DNA of 64,000 nucleotides from Bacteroidia bacterium. Lineage in GTDB: Bacteria; Bacteroidota; Ignavibacteria; SZUA-365. Both the position numbers and the translations under genes were made by a program. Each line of letters starts with the position of its first letter. Positions within the stretch are counted from its first letter, which is position 1. Under the pieces are notes generated by a model that saw nothing but the letters and a program-made list of their open reading frames with translations, searched no databases and was not told where the DNA came from. The stretch spans positions 1,723,131 to 1,787,130 of the forward strand of contig JAOSJT010000001.1 in NCBI GenBank assembly GCA_027493955.1, given 5' to 3'. Shown here in pieces: positions 29,910-40,064 of the stretch.

Positions 29910-30374
29910 ATGTTGAGCATCAACCGCATTCTCGTCCCCATTGATTTCTCCGAGTACTCGAAGAAGGCGTTCCGCTACGCCGTCGAATTCGCGAGAACGT
30001 TTTCTGCCGAGATCGTGCTCGTATACGTCGTCGAGCCGGTCATCTATCCCGCGGATTTCAGCTTCGGACAGGTCGCACTTCCCTCCGTGGAAGTCGAGCT
30101 GCAGGCACGCGGCGAACAGCAGCTAACGCTGCTCATCGAGAAAGAGGTCCCGGACGACGTGCGCGCCCGCGCGGCGGTACGTTCGGGCAAACCCTTCGTG
30201 GAGATCATCCATGCCGCGAAGGAAGAGCAAGCCGACCTGATCATCATCGCGACACATGGACACAGCGGCATCGAGCATGTGTTGTTCGGGAGTACAGCGG
30301 AGAAAGTGGTTCGCAAATCCCCGTGTCCCGTGCTGTCCATACGCAGCGCCGACAGCGAATTCGTCATGCCCTAG
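29910..30374 (+). CDS. uspA: Universal stress protein
   Basis: A 154-residue UspA-family protein. ATG 29910 follows a strong AAGGAGG. Hallmarks: INRILVPIDFSEYSKKAF (first strand and ATP loop), EIVLVYVVEPVIY, ADLIIIATHGHSGIEHVLFG and STAEKVVRKSPCPVLSIR. The G-2x-G-9x-G(S/T) nucleotide-binding motif is intact, so it is of the ATP-binding class. Single gene; a 9-base gap separates it from the convergent DUF6249-like gene. Confidence 0.93.
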   Translation: MLSINRILVPIDFSEYSKKAFRYAVEFARTFSAEIVLVYVVEPVIYPADFSFGQVALPSVEVELQARGEQQLTLLIEKEVPDDVRARAAVRSGKPFVEIIHAAKEEQADLIIIATHGHSGIEHVLFGSTAEKVVRKSPCPVLSIRSADSEFVMP

Positions 30375-30383
30375 GGGCAAGGG

Positions 30384-30746
30384 TCAACCGCCGTTCCGTT
30401 CCAGGCGGCTGACGATGAAGTAGTACAGAAGGAAGCCGACACCGCCGCCTGCGCAGATCAGTCCGATGATGATTTCCGGGCGATGTTCACGGCCCCAGGA
30501 CGTGTCCTGCATCGGTATCGCGAGCAGCAGGCCGATGCCGATGAGAAATACGGCGAGACCGTACTTCAGTGCGCCGTAGCGGTTCGGTTTGCTCACCCCC
30601 CGGGTGTAGAGATATTTCAGGTCTTCGGTGACCATGCCGCGGTCGATGATGGCCATGCGTTCCTTGTGTTTCGTATCGAAAAACTTCCAGAGGATGAATG
30701 CGGCGCTGCCGAACATGATGATTGGTACAATAATGTCTTCGTCCAT
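30384..30746 (-). CDS. DUF6249-like small membrane protein
   Basis: A 120-residue protein with an N-terminal membrane segment (residues 5-23, IIVPIIMFGSAAFILWKFF), a cytoplasmic loop with KHKERMAIIDRGM, and two more segments (about 63-80 and 93-112). The loop signature HKERMAIIDRGM before a short helix is typical of membrane proteins encoded beside ECF sigma/anti-sigma pairs in this phylum. ATG 30746 follows GGAGTGTATC. It is divergent from the sigma factor gene. Confidence 0.75.
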   Translation of the reverse strand: MDEDIIVPIIMFGSAAFILWKFFDTKHKERMAIIDRGMVTEDLKYLYTRGVSKPNRYGALKYGLAVFLIGIGLLLAIPMQDTSWGREHRPEIIIGLICAGGGVGFLLYYFIVSRLERNGG

Positions 30747-30795
30747 GATACACTCCGTTTTCGTGGTACTGCTCTTTTGACCACGATTTCCCGCA

Positions 30796-30818
30796 CAGGG
30801 TTTCAGACTGAAACCCTG
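30796..30818. promoter_or_regulatory. Perfect 11-bp inverted repeat in the divergent DUF6249/sigma intergenic region
   Basis: CAGGGTTTCAG, A, CTGAAACCCTG. It lies 25 bases upstream of the sigma factor start and could be an operator or a dispersed palindrome such as the one at 26703. Confidence 0.6.
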
Positions 30819-30842
30819 CGGAACGGAATGGAGTCCAAACAC

Positions 30843-31439
30843 ATGATGAGCAGAGCGCGACCGACCGATACCGATGACGCCATACTTGACCGTATCGCCG
30901 GCGGCGACCACGGTGCGTACGCCGTCTTGCTGCATCGGTATCGTGATCGCGTCATGAATCTCTGCTACCGCATGCTCGCGCAACGCGAAGATGCGGAAGA
31001 GGCGGCCTCCGACGCGTTCCTTCGCGCCTTCCGGGCGCTCCCGCGTTTCGAGAACCGCGCGCGTTTTTCCACCTGGCTGTACCGCATCACCCACAATGTG
31101 TGTCTCAGTCGTCTCGCGAAACGGAAGCGAGAACCGGCTTTCCTGCAGCTCGATGATGAGGCGGATGTCGTTCACGCTGATGATGATGCAGCCGGATCAC
31201 TGGAGAATGCGGAGTTGACAGTGCGCATCGATGCGGCGCTGTCGTCCATGCGCCCGGAATACGCCGAGATACTGACGCTGTTTTACAGAGAAGATCAGGG
31301 CTACGATGAAATCGCCCTGATCACGAACCTTCCTCTGGGCACCGTCAAAAACCGTTTGCACCGTGCACGGCGCGAGCTTCAACGACGTATATTCGAAGAC
31401 CGGTCATTTCAGAAATCTTCCAAAGCGGAACACGCATGA
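30843..31439 (+). CDS. ECF RNA polymerase sigma factor
   Basis: A 198-residue sigma70-family protein. Region 2: YRDRVMNLCYRMLAQREDAE, ASDAFLRAFRALPRFENRA, RFSTWLYRITHNVCLSRL. Region 4: LSSMRPEYAEILTLFYREDQ, GYDEIALITNLPLGTVKNRL, HRARRELQRRI. The start at 30843 (GGAG nine bases upstream) was taken; 30828 is the alternative. The stop overlaps the anti-sigma start (ATGA), so the pair is co-translated. The cysteine-bearing anti-sigma suggests control by redox, metal or envelope state. Confidence 0.94.
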   Translation: MMSRARPTDTDDAILDRIAGGDHGAYAVLLHRYRDRVMNLCYRMLAQREDAEEAASDAFLRAFRALPRFENRARFSTWLYRITHNVCLSRLAKRKREPAFLQLDDEADVVHADDDAAGSLENAELTVRIDAALSSMRPEYAEILTLFYREDQGYDEIALITNLPLGTVKNRLHRARRELQRRIFEDRSFQKSSKAEHA

Positions 31440-32014
31440 CACACCCCGACTATGCCGTTCTTTTGCAGTACACCGACGGTGCGCTTGACGGTGATGCGCT
31501 CACGGAACTGCGCGCGCATCTCGCGTCCTGCACGCGCTGTGCCGCTGTGGTCCGCAGGGAACAGCACATTCAGAACGCGCTGATGACGATGGAGCGCAGC
31601 GCACCCCGGGACGATTTCGAACAGCGCGTGATGGCGCGTATCAATGCATCCCGCAACGCGACGCTGCAGGAACACGGCTGGCGCAAACGCTTCGTGCTGT
31701 CCGCCGTCGCCGTATGCACGACCGTCGGCATTGTGCTGATCGCTGCGGGACGAGGTGACAGCGCGCAAAGCGCACCGTCCGTGTTTGAAAAGATTTTCCA
31801 TCGGCTGTCGGTGATAATCGGCGACAGCAATCCCCTGCGCGCCGATTGGGGGCAGATTCTTTCTTTCCTGCGGGACGATACCTTCGCCGTGCTCGCGGTG
31901 GTGATCTGCGTGTTCTTCCTTCTCGCGGGTGTGGACCGCTTCGTCCTGCAGCCGCTGATGCGGGAGCGTCTGAAATCCCGCGGCCATGTTGCGACGGGTA
32001 CTCGGGATCAATAG
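31436..32014 (+). CDS. Anti-sigma factor with zinc-finger-like (zf-HC2) domain and two membrane segments
   Basis: A 192-residue protein. The N-terminus carries LRAHLASCTRCAAVVRR, the His-x3-Cys-x2-Cys motif of anti-sigma domains that bind ECF sigma factors. Membrane segments at about residues 84-104 (RFVLSAVAVCTTVGIVLIAA) and 150-172 (VLAVVICVFFLLAGVDRFVL). It overlaps the sigma gene by four bases and converges on pbpC, with which its last seven bases overlap. Confidence 0.88.
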   Translation: MTHPDYAVLLQYTDGALDGDALTELRAHLASCTRCAAVVRREQHIQNALMTMERSAPRDDFEQRVMARINASRNATLQEHGWRKRFVLSAVAVCTTVGIVLIAAGRGDSAQSAPSVFEKIFHRLSVIIGDSNPLRADWGQILSFLRDDTFAVLAVVICVFFLLAGVDRFVLQPLMRERLKSRGHVATGTRDQ

Positions 32015-34326
32015 TACTTCACGCGTATGGTGACTGCGCTACGTACCCCCATGTCATCGAGACAGATGATCCGATGGGTAGCGGCGATCGGCGTGAAGAA
32101 CAGCTTCGCGCCGGGCGCGGTGTTGCCGAGCATATCCCCATCCACATACCAGTACAGCGTACGCACGCCGGGCGGTGCGGCCGCCTGCAGGCTGATCTGC
32201 TGTCCGCTCCCTTTTTCCACCAGATACTCGTAATCCGCCGAGGGCGAAAGAATCACCGGTCCTTCGCTCTGTCGGCTGGCGCTGCACTCGGGGTTATGGG
32301 GCGGTGGTACGGGAACGTGCACACGATTCTCCCGGAACCACAATGCCAGCGCCGGCTCGTACTCCGCATACCATGCCCGCACCGTATTCTCGCGCGGCTG
32401 GCATTGCGGACAGTAGTGCATGCTCCCTTCGGCGTTAATGCGATTCTCTTTCATGAGCGCGCAGCGTTCCTGTGTCGATACTCCTTTTATGGCGTAATCC
32501 CGTACGGTTGCGTCACAACGTTCGGAGGGGAGGAGACCGGTTTTCCCGCACACGTCACGCGAAAGCACCGAAGCGGGTCTCTTCAGCCACGGACGGCCGG
32601 AATCGTAGTCCACGGCATTGAAAAGATCCACCAGCAGCGGAACGGCGAGTTCCGCGCCGGACAGCGCGGGTGCCCCGCGGCCGTCGAAATTCCCCATCCA
32701 GACACCGATGGTATAGTGCGCGTTCCATCCCACCGCCCACGCATCGCGTTTCCCGTACGAGGTGCCGGTTTTCCAGGCGATTTTCGGCAGACGGGACGAG
32801 GTCAGTAATTCCTCGGGCAGATCGGGACGCTTCGCATCGGACAGAATATCCGACACCAGCCATGCTGCCGCCTCCGACATCACGGTTTGCGACTGCGCCT
32901 CATCGTCATCAGCGGCGTACCGTAGTGCCGCGATCTGTCCTCGCCGCGCGAAGGCACTTGCTGCGCGCACCAGCTCCTCCAGCGTTACGCCGCAGCCACC
33001 GAGAATCAGAGACAGCCCCAGTCTCTCGCGCTGCTTGTCCAACGAACGAAAACCCAGCGACGAAAGATAGTTCAGCAGCGACGGCACGCCTTGTGCGGCG
33101 AGCAGTCGCACGGCGGGGATGTTGAGCGACTGCAGAAGGGCTTCGCGAGCGGTGATCTGCCCCTTGTACGTCAGGTCGAAATTCTCCGGCATGTAGCCCC
33201 CGAAATCGGTGGGGATGTCCGCGAGTTGCAGCATCGGGGTAAGTGCGCCCTCATCGAACGCCATCGCGTACAGAAAGGGTTTCAGCGCGCTTCCCGGTGA
33301 ACGCAGGGCGCGCACACCGTCCACCTGTCCCTGATGCGCGGCATCGGTAAAATCCGCCGAACCGCAATAGGCGGCGACACGCAGATCGTCATTGCGCACA
33401 ATGAGCACCGCACCGTTGCCGACGCCGTCGGGCAGCACGCGGCGGACATGATTTCGGAGCATGGTTTCCGCTATGTCCTGAATCCCGCCGTCGATACTGC
33501 TGTACAGAATATCCGCAGTTCCCCGCTTTCGCAGAAACTGACACAGATGCGGCGCATTGGTGGGCATGGCATAGCGGAAGCCACCGAGAGCTTCGTCGCG
33601 CGCGCTTTCCAGCATGTCGGACGGGAACACGTCGTGAGCACCGAACCGCCGCACCCAACGATTTTTCTCGGCGGTCAGCGCCGCCGACGCACGATCCGGA
33701 CGGAGGCGGTTCGGATCATTGGCCACCAGCGCGAGGGCGATACTCTGCGCAGGACTGAGTTTGTCGGGCGGCCGGTCGAAGTACACATACGACGCACTCG
33801 CGACACCTTCGACATTGCCACCCATGGGGAGCATACTGAGGTAGAATTCTAGAATGTCGCGCTTGGAGTACCGCGCCTCCAATTGCAGCGCACGCAGCGC
33901 CTCGCGCAGCTTTGCGGTGTAGCTGCGCTCCGCCGGCTCCAGCAGACGCGCAAGCTGCATGGTGATGGTGGACGCACCCGACACGCGTCTGCCCTGCACC
34001 AGATTGGTGTACAATGCCCGCAGCATCGCGACGGGATTGACGCCGGGATGGAAGAGGAAATATTTGTCTTCTTTCGTGATCACCGCCCGGATGAGTTCCG
34101 GTGTCACCCGGTCAAGCTCCGTCCGCAAACGCCACTTGTCGTCTCCGGTCAGGTAGGCGGTGAGCAACGAACCCCGCGCATCGAAAATCTGCGTGGAATA
34201 TACCGGCAGTGGCGGTGGCGGCCAACTGCGATCGGCCAGCGCGAGCAATGCGAGCGCCGAAAGCGTAAGCAACAGCGGTGCGCGTCCGCGCAGGACGGCG
34301 CGGATACGGGCAGCGGGACCGGTCAT
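32008..34326 (-). CDS. pbpC: Penicillin-binding protein 1C
   Basis: A 772-residue bifunctional peptidoglycan synthase. One N-terminal membrane helix (PLLLTLSALALLALADRSW); GT51 glycosyltransferase with AVITKEDKYFLFHPGVNPVA and GASTITMQLARLL; transpeptidase with the SxxK motif in RSPGSALKPFLYAMAF and WKTGTSYGKRDAW (KTGT); a C-terminal BiPBP_C domain (from NPECSASRQSEGPVILSPSA). Four Cys in CGKTGLLPSERC and HYCPQCQP. It starts seven bases after the stop of the alpha-2-macroglobulin gene, the classic yfhM-pbpC pairing of trap and repair synthase. Its 3' end overlaps the convergent anti-sigma gene. Confidence 0.94.
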   Translation of the reverse strand: MTGPAARIRAVLRGRAPLLLTLSALALLALADRSWPPPPLPVYSTQIFDARGSLLTAYLTGDDKWRLRTELDRVTPELIRAVITKEDKYFLFHPGVNPVAMLRALYTNLVQGRRVSGASTITMQLARLLEPAERSYTAKLREALRALQLEARYSKRDILEFYLSMLPMGGNVEGVASASYVYFDRPPDKLSPAQSIALALVANDPNRLRPDRASAALTAEKNRWVRRFGAHDVFPSDMLESARDEALGGFRYAMPTNAPHLCQFLRKRGTADILYSSIDGGIQDIAETMLRNHVRRVLPDGVGNGAVLIVRNDDLRVAAYCGSADFTDAAHQGQVDGVRALRSPGSALKPFLYAMAFDEGALTPMLQLADIPTDFGGYMPENFDLTYKGQITAREALLQSLNIPAVRLLAAQGVPSLLNYLSSLGFRSLDKQRERLGLSLILGGCGVTLEELVRAASAFARRGQIAALRYAADDDEAQSQTVMSEAAAWLVSDILSDAKRPDLPEELLTSSRLPKIAWKTGTSYGKRDAWAVGWNAHYTIGVWMGNFDGRGAPALSGAELAVPLLVDLFNAVDYDSGRPWLKRPASVLSRDVCGKTGLLPSERCDATVRDYAIKGVSTQERCALMKENRINAEGSMHYCPQCQPRENTVRAWYAEYEPALALWFRENRVHVPVPPPHNPECSASRQSEGPVILSPSADYEYLVEKGSGQQISLQAAAPPGVRTLYWYVDGDMLGNTAPGAKLFFTPIAATHRIICLDDMGVRSAVTIRVKYY

Positions 34327-34333
34327 TGCGGCA

Positions 34334-37300
34334 TCACTGTTCGTAGCGCATCGGAGCCACCGCCGTCGTGACGGCGCCATGCGTGGAGTGATACGACGGA
34401 TCATACATCGCTTCCGCCGAAACCGCCGGCAGCACGAAACTGCCCTGATTGACGACGCGGAGCAGGTAGATGAACTCCCGCGTGCCGCCGCCATCGAGCG
34501 ATGTGAAAAGGATCATGCGGTCGTCGCGCACATCCATGGACTGCACCTGCATGGGATTCGGGACTTCCCAACCCAGGGCTGTAGACGGTTTGAGACGCGG
34601 ATTTTCTATTTCACAGCCGGCGGGGACCATATCGGTGATCACGATGTTCTCGATCGACCGACCGCTTCCGCTGAGGCTGAGGCGGCAGACGACGAGCTGT
34701 CCCTGCCGCAGGGCCGCGAAGTCCAGCGGCTGTTTGCTGCGATAATCGAAGTAGCTGCGGCGGACGGCCATGTTCGCGTCCTGCTCCACGGCACCGCCGC
34801 TGCTGCGGACGCCTTCGGAGGTCCAGCTGTAATACACCGTCCCTTTGCCCTCGGCTTTGAGCGTAATGCGTCCGCCGCCGAGTTCCTTGTCCGTAATGCG
34901 GAGGTCTTTGTCCTTGTACTCGGCCTTTTTCTTGCCGTCCACATACACGCCCACGGTGAGCGAGGACGCTGCGGCCCGGCGCGCGGCTTTGCCGAGCGCC
35001 AGCATGGTGAACGCGGTTTCCTGCGTCGAGTACATCTGATCCATGCGGTCCGCCAGATAACGGATAATGATCGGGATTTGCTTGTTGGACGGATCATTGT
35101 CGAGCAGTATGCTGAGCATGAGGGCATTGGCGCGAATTTCGCTGTCGAAGCTGCCTCCGCTTTCACGCACCGGTTTGCTGCCGCTGAAACCCGAAGGCAG
35201 CAACTGATGCCAGGCGCTCCACTTGCCGGATTGCGCGAACGCGCCCGCGAGGAGATAACGCGAATCCGTCGTCAGCAGATGATTGCGGCCGCGGTAGTAA
35301 TTCATGGTGGAAATGTCGCCGCGACCGGCGAGGGACAGCACGTACAGACCGTAGAGAATTTCCTTTCGTGCCTTCACTTCCGACGTACGGCCTCCACCGG
35401 AGTAATACGCGTAATTGAAGGTTTCCTTCTGCCGGGATTTGGTTGCTACGTAGCGCAGCAGACGCTGCAGTGCCTGATCCGACACGCGGTATTTCGCTTT
35501 GCGGGCTTCGAGAAGGAAGTGTGCGCTGTACACCGATCCCCACCAGTTGCCATCACCGCTGCCGGGCCAGTAACTGATCGAGCCGTCATAGATCTGCATG
35601 GATTCGATTTTCCGAATCGCCTCCTGTACATAGTACGAAGGCGCGCGCGTCTGGAAATGCTCCGGAGCAGCGAGCTTGAGTACCGACTCGAGGTACAGCT
35701 GCGGGAAGGCCTTGGATACGGTCTGCTCCAGACAGCCGTGCGGATAGCCGACCAATTGCCGCAGTTGTTTCGCGAAGCGTATCGCCGGGAAGCTGCTGAT
35801 CAGCAGCTGCATGCTGCCGGTTCCTTTGAGAAATCCCTTCATCGCAGGCAGTTCCACCGCGCCAGCTTTGCTTAACACGCCGCTGCGACTCTCCACGGAG
35901 AACGGCGCGGCGGGTCGCACCGCGAGTTCATAACTGTCGCGCACCTGCGCGATACCCGAAGTGGTAAACTTCATCCTTGCGGCACCGGGAATGTCGCCCG
36001 CGCGCACGCGGAATTCCGCCTGCGCGGTTCCGTTTGCCGGCACCCGCACCTGCACCGACCCTTTGGACCGCAAGCGGAGCGCACCGGAGGTTTCGAGCTT
36101 CACCGTCGCGTTCCCGCTTTTCGATGTCGTGTTGATCACTGTTACGGGAATGACGAGTGAGTCGCCCGTCGAAAGCAGGCGCGGTATCTGAGGTTCCAGA
36201 ATGAGATCGTCCGCGACTTTCATGGCCTTGCTGCCCGCGCCGAAGCGCTCGTTGCTGTAGGCCACGGCCATGAGCCGTACTTCGCCATTGAATTGCGGAA
36301 TGGGCAGCGACACCTTCACCGTGCCGCTTCCGTCTGATTTCCGAATGCCACTCCAGTACGACAGCAGGGTGAAACGATTGACGCTGATGGGGTTGACGCG
36401 CTTTTTCAAGCCCTCCTCGAAGCCGCCGTCGCCGCCGGTCAGGGACGACGAACGCACAATTTCGGGCAAAAGGAACTTGTAGAGATCGTAGGGCTGCACC
36501 TGCAGCGCGCGCTTGGCGTACATGGTGTTGTACGGATCGGGGGTTACATAATCCTTGATCTGCAGAATGCCTTCGTCCACCGCCGCCAGAGTAACGTAAA
36601 TATCGCGCTCAGGCGCTGTTTTGATGGTGATGGTTTGTGTCGTATTGGGTTTCACGCGCGCGGGAGCGTTGATGGTGACTGCAAGCCTGTTCTCGCGCTT
36701 TTGCGCGGCCATGGATGCAAAGCCGTGTCCGACAAGGAACGGGACATCGTTGGACGGCTGATGCTTGCGGAACAGCGTCGCGGTGATGTACACGTTCGGC
36801 ATGTGTTCAGACTTCACCGGAAGGCGGTACTCGACAGAGCGGTTTTTCACATCGAGGTAATCATGCTGCATGACCCCGTTGCGCTCGACGGTCACAAGCA
36901 GCTTGCCATCGAAGGGACAGAGGAAGAGCACTTTCGCTGTTTCGCCCGGTCGGTACTGCTCCTTGTCGAATACGATATCCACCCTGCCCTCCTTGTCCAC
37001 CTGGAACGACGACGCGGTAGACGTCCCCCAGCCATAGGCATAGAACTCGCTGTACACATACTCATCCTCTCCGGAACGCGAGACGCGCAGCTGATATTTG
37101 CCCGAGCGGCGCACACTGATCTGCACGGAGGTTGCGGCGTTCAGCGTCATGGAACGCTCCCATTCCAGGACTTCGCGTTGCTCAGAAGCGTAGAAATACC
37201 GGCCTGAATAGTCCTTTTTCAGCACCGTCTGCCATTCCATGCGCACGAGACGAACGTCGGTCCGGAATCCGCTCCGCGGCTTGTCGTTGCGATCCACGGC

Positions 37301-39733
37301 GACGAGACGGAAGGTCCCGGGCTTGTTTACCGACAGATACGTCCCGGGCGATTTTATGCCGAGGTACTCATTGTTCGGAAAAATGGTGACTTGGGCGGAG
37401 CGGTTGACGGTTCGTCCCGTCAGATCGAATACGCTGACATACATGGCGCCGTCCACAACCCCGGCACCCCGGAGATCCACCGGCACCGGATAGCTCATGC
37501 GCGTTTTTCCGTTCTCATCGAGCACACCATCCAGCATCGTGTTGTCTACGGGTGTGCTGCGCGCCGATGTGGAGGAGAAATCAAAGTCCCCGAAAGCTTT
37601 GCTCCGGAACGCCCGGTGGCGGAATTGCACATCGGCTTCATAGCGCAGATTGGCCGCGCGCGCGCCGAACAGGTACTCGGCATCAACGTCCACAGCGAAG
37701 ACATCACCCGGCGAGAGTTGCTCCGCGGGAGTTTTAAGAGTGAGACGAATCTTGTCCGGAACCACATCCTCGACGCTGAATGTGTACGCACCCAGAAATT
37801 GCTCGCCGCCGGTGCTTAACTCGGCTCGGTACTCTCCGGTCTGCGCGTAGCTCGGGAGTTCAAACGCCTGCTCGAAGGAGCCCTGCCGGTTGAGGGTGAG
37901 CTTGAATTCGGTGAACGTCCTGCCCCGCGGCGTCAGGACCTTGAGCAGCACCGGTACGTCGGTGACAGGGAGCAGATCGTCGGTCCGGACGATGCCGGAA
38001 ATGACGGCGCGCTCGCCCGGGCGATAGAGATCGCGGTCGCCGTAGAGGAAAGCGATATACGACTGCGAATACTGCCGCAGACCGCCGACATCGTAACGCG
38101 AGGTCTCAACCAGGGCGTCCCGGAGATCGAGAAAATTAAAATCGGCTTCCGTCACCGCCGTGACCATGCGGGGAGTGAAGTCCTCGATACTTCGGGCGAC
38201 GTCGCGGAACACCACCGCGCCGCTGCCGTCGGTGACGCCGGAAAACAGCGTCTGGTTATTTGTCGACACGACGTTGATCTCCACACCCGACAAGGGTTGC
38301 GCGTCGTGGATGGAATTCGCGAAAACCATGATCTGGTCGCTGGAGACTCTGGCGACGAGTGCGATATCGCTCATGGCCACGATCTTCGAATCGGAAATCC
38401 ATCGGTCCTCCGCCGAGCTGACGCGGACGACATAGATTCCTTTATGCTTCGATTTCAGCGCCCTGTCCAGATTGAAAACATGTTTCCCCAGCCAGTTGCG
38501 GTTGCTGTTCATGACAGCGGATTCCTTGTATAATTCCGTCCCCAACTCACCCACATAGTAGTCGGGATTGTACTCATACTCGGGATCCCACCAGCTGTTC
38601 TGCGATATGAAATGCAGCACATTATTCCGGAACACCTCATGCACTTCGATTTCCAGTTCATCAACGTTCACCGCGTGTATTTCGAGATTGCGGAGCCCGC
38701 TGCGCATGAGATAGCGCCCGCTGCGGTCGGCGAAATTGACTCCGGGCTGAATGTCCACAAAGGAAACCTGCTGGCTGTACTCATCCTGCAGGACGCCGCC
38801 GAACAATCCGGGGAGGCCTTTTCGCAGAGTCAGAGTTACGGACTGCTCATTTTCGAAAGCGCCTTCGATGCGGAGAATGTTATCGCTCGTGAAGAAGCGC
38901 AATGCCTGTTTCGGCTCGACGCTGATGAATTCCGCAGCCCGTTCCTCGTCTACGCTCTGCGTGGTCGCAACTTCAATCCAGCCCGTCGCACCGTCGTATC
39001 CCGCCACGACGCCGGTGACGGCGAGCTCGGTAATCGGCGGAAGATCGATCGTGAACTCGCGCGTGTCCGAGAGGGGCGAGCGACCGAGCGTGCTGACGAG
39101 ACCTTCCCTGATGCGCAAGGTCACACGCTGCATTTTATCCTTCTGCTTCACGTCACCGATGGAGACGGCGATCACTTCGGACGCCTGCTCGGAGATGACG
39201 GTGGCATTGTTCACCGGTTCCCCGTCGCGCAGCACCTCGAGATGCGCACGGAGCCTGGCCGGCTCGACAGGATAGGTGAAATGGAGATTGGCCTGCATGC
39301 TCACGGTGTAGTATTGCCGCGGGATATGCGTCCAGAACAGATCCGCCTTGGTCACATCGAAGTCGGGAGTCCGGAACACCTTCTCTTCGAAATCACCGGA
39401 CAGTTCCTTTGCGAAGAGTACGTTGTCCGTTACCTTCGCGGAGTATTCCTGCATCGGCTGCAGCGGCGCCTCCGGAGAGAAAATCAGCTTGCGCGACGAC
39501 ATCCACTTGAAGCGCCCCGGGATGGCCGGTTCGAACTGCACAAAATCATCGTCCAGCCACATCTGTTGCTTATCCGGCGGTGCGAGATCGTGTGAAAATT
39601 CGATCTCGATGGTGGTCAGCAGTGCGGCTTCCCCTTCGGGAGTGAAAGAAACGATCTCGACGGTGTTCGAATCGCAGCCGAATAGCAGGACCGCGAACAG
39701 ACTGAGCGCACATGCGAAGCGAAGCTGCTTCAT
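34334..39733 (-). CDS. yfhM: Alpha-2-macroglobulin family lipoprotein (thioester type)
   Basis: A 1799-residue periplasmic protease trap. Signal peptide and lipobox LLFGC (Cys20). Macroglobulin beta domains fill residues about 30-1150 (for example YGDRDLYRPGERAVISGIVR and the tail domain RPGETAKVLFLCPFDGKLLV). The thioester motif GCLEQ is intact (Cys1334), followed by the alpha/alpha toroid that surrounds it. Bacterial homologues react with incoming proteases through Cys and Gln; they guard the cell when the envelope is breached and work with PBP1C, whose gene follows after seven bases. One of the largest genes in the window. Confidence 0.94.
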   Translation of the reverse strand: MKQLRFACALSLFAVLLFGCDSNTVEIVSFTPEGEAALLTTIEIEFSHDLAPPDKQQMWLDDDFVQFEPAIPGRFKWMSSRKLIFSPEAPLQPMQEYSAKVTDNVLFAKELSGDFEEKVFRTPDFDVTKADLFWTHIPRQYYTVSMQANLHFTYPVEPARLRAHLEVLRDGEPVNNATVISEQASEVIAVSIGDVKQKDKMQRVTLRIREGLVSTLGRSPLSDTREFTIDLPPITELAVTGVVAGYDGATGWIEVATTQSVDEERAAEFISVEPKQALRFFTSDNILRIEGAFENEQSVTLTLRKGLPGLFGGVLQDEYSQQVSFVDIQPGVNFADRSGRYLMRSGLRNLEIHAVNVDELEIEVHEVFRNNVLHFISQNSWWDPEYEYNPDYYVGELGTELYKESAVMNSNRNWLGKHVFNLDRALKSKHKGIYVVRVSSAEDRWISDSKIVAMSDIALVARVSSDQIMVFANSIHDAQPLSGVEINVVSTNNQTLFSGVTDGSGAVVFRDVARSIEDFTPRMVTAVTEADFNFLDLRDALVETSRYDVGGLRQYSQSYIAFLYGDRDLYRPGERAVISGIVRTDDLLPVTDVPVLLKVLTPRGRTFTEFKLTLNRQGSFEQAFELPSYAQTGEYRAELSTGGEQFLGAYTFSVEDVVPDKIRLTLKTPAEQLSPGDVFAVDVDAEYLFGARAANLRYEADVQFRHRAFRSKAFGDFDFSSTSARSTPVDNTMLDGVLDENGKTRMSYPVPVDLRGAGVVDGAMYVSVFDLTGRTVNRSAQVTIFPNNEYLGIKSPGTYLSVNKPGTFRLVAVDRNDKPRSGFRTDVRLVRMEWQTVLKKDYSGRYFYASEQREVLEWERSMTLNAATSVQISVRRSGKYQLRVSRSGEDEYVYSEFYAYGWGTSTASSFQVDKEGRVDIVFDKEQYRPGETAKVLFLCPFDGKLLVTVERNGVMQHDYLDVKNRSVEYRLPVKSEHMPNVYITATLFRKHQPSNDVPFLVGHGFASMAAQKRENRLAVTINAPARVKPNTTQTITIKTAPERDIYVTLAAVDEGILQIKDYVTPDPYNTMYAKRALQVQPYDLYKFLLPEIVRSSSLTGGDGGFEEGLKKRVNPISVNRFTLLSYWSGIRKSDGSGTVKVSLPIPQFNGEVRLMAVAYSNERFGAGSKAMKVADDLILEPQIPRLLSTGDSLVIPVTVINTTSKSGNATVKLETSGALRLRSKGSVQVRVPANGTAQAEFRVRAGDIPGAARMKFTTSGIAQVRDSYELAVRPAAPFSVESRSGVLSKAGAVELPAMKGFLKGTGSMQLLISSFPAIRFAKQLRQLVGYPHGCLEQTVSKAFPQLYLESVLKLAAPEHFQTRAPSYYVQEAIRKIESMQIYDGSISYWPGSGDGNWWGSVYSAHFLLEARKAKYRVSDQALQRLLRYVATKSRQKETFNYAYYSGGGRTSEVKARKEILYGLYVLSLAGRGDISTMNYYRGRNHLLTTDSRYLLAGAFAQSGKWSAWHQLLPSGFSGSKPVRESGGSFDSEIRANALMLSILLDNDPSNKQIPIIIRYLADRMDQMYSTQETAFTMLALGKAARRAAASSLTVGVYVDGKKKAEYKDKDLRITDKELGGGRITLKAEGKGTVYYSWTSEGVRSSGGAVEQDANMAVRRSYFDYRSKQPLDFAALRQGQLVVCRLSLSGSGRSIENIVITDMVPAGCEIENPRLKPSTALGWEVPNPMQVQSMDVRDDRMILFTSLDGGGTREFIYLLRVVNQGSFVLPAVSAEAMYDPSYHSTHGAVTTAVAPMRYEQ

Positions 39734-40064
39734 GGTTCATCTCCGGGGTGGGTGTGCGGATGGAATTCTCTCCGAGGAAAATACGGATTTTCCGTGAGAC
39801 GCCCAGTTCCCGAAGCGCGTGTTGCGGAAGGACACCCTTGCCCGAAGGGAGAACCCCGCCGCACCGGTAATCCCCCGCAAGCGCTGAACGAGGTCACTGC
39901 TGAAGGAAGCGAAATGCACACAGTAGAAAGCCGCACAGTGTGCTGTGGCTGTGCAGGCGGATGCTCACTCGATTTTTCGCGTTTTTGCCTTGTTCGTGAA
40001 ACTCTTTCTCCCCATCATAGTGTTTTGTTTTTTGTTCCCGTTCCACACAATTGGCCGGATCACT
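39734..40064. other. 331-bp intergenic region between divergent genes
   Basis: No gene seen. It must hold promoters for the macroglobulin/pbpC operon (left) and the cobalamin-sensor pair (right). The right part is T-rich (TTCGCGTTTTTGCCTTG, TGTTTTGTTTTTTG). No consensus box was clear. Confidence 0.5.
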
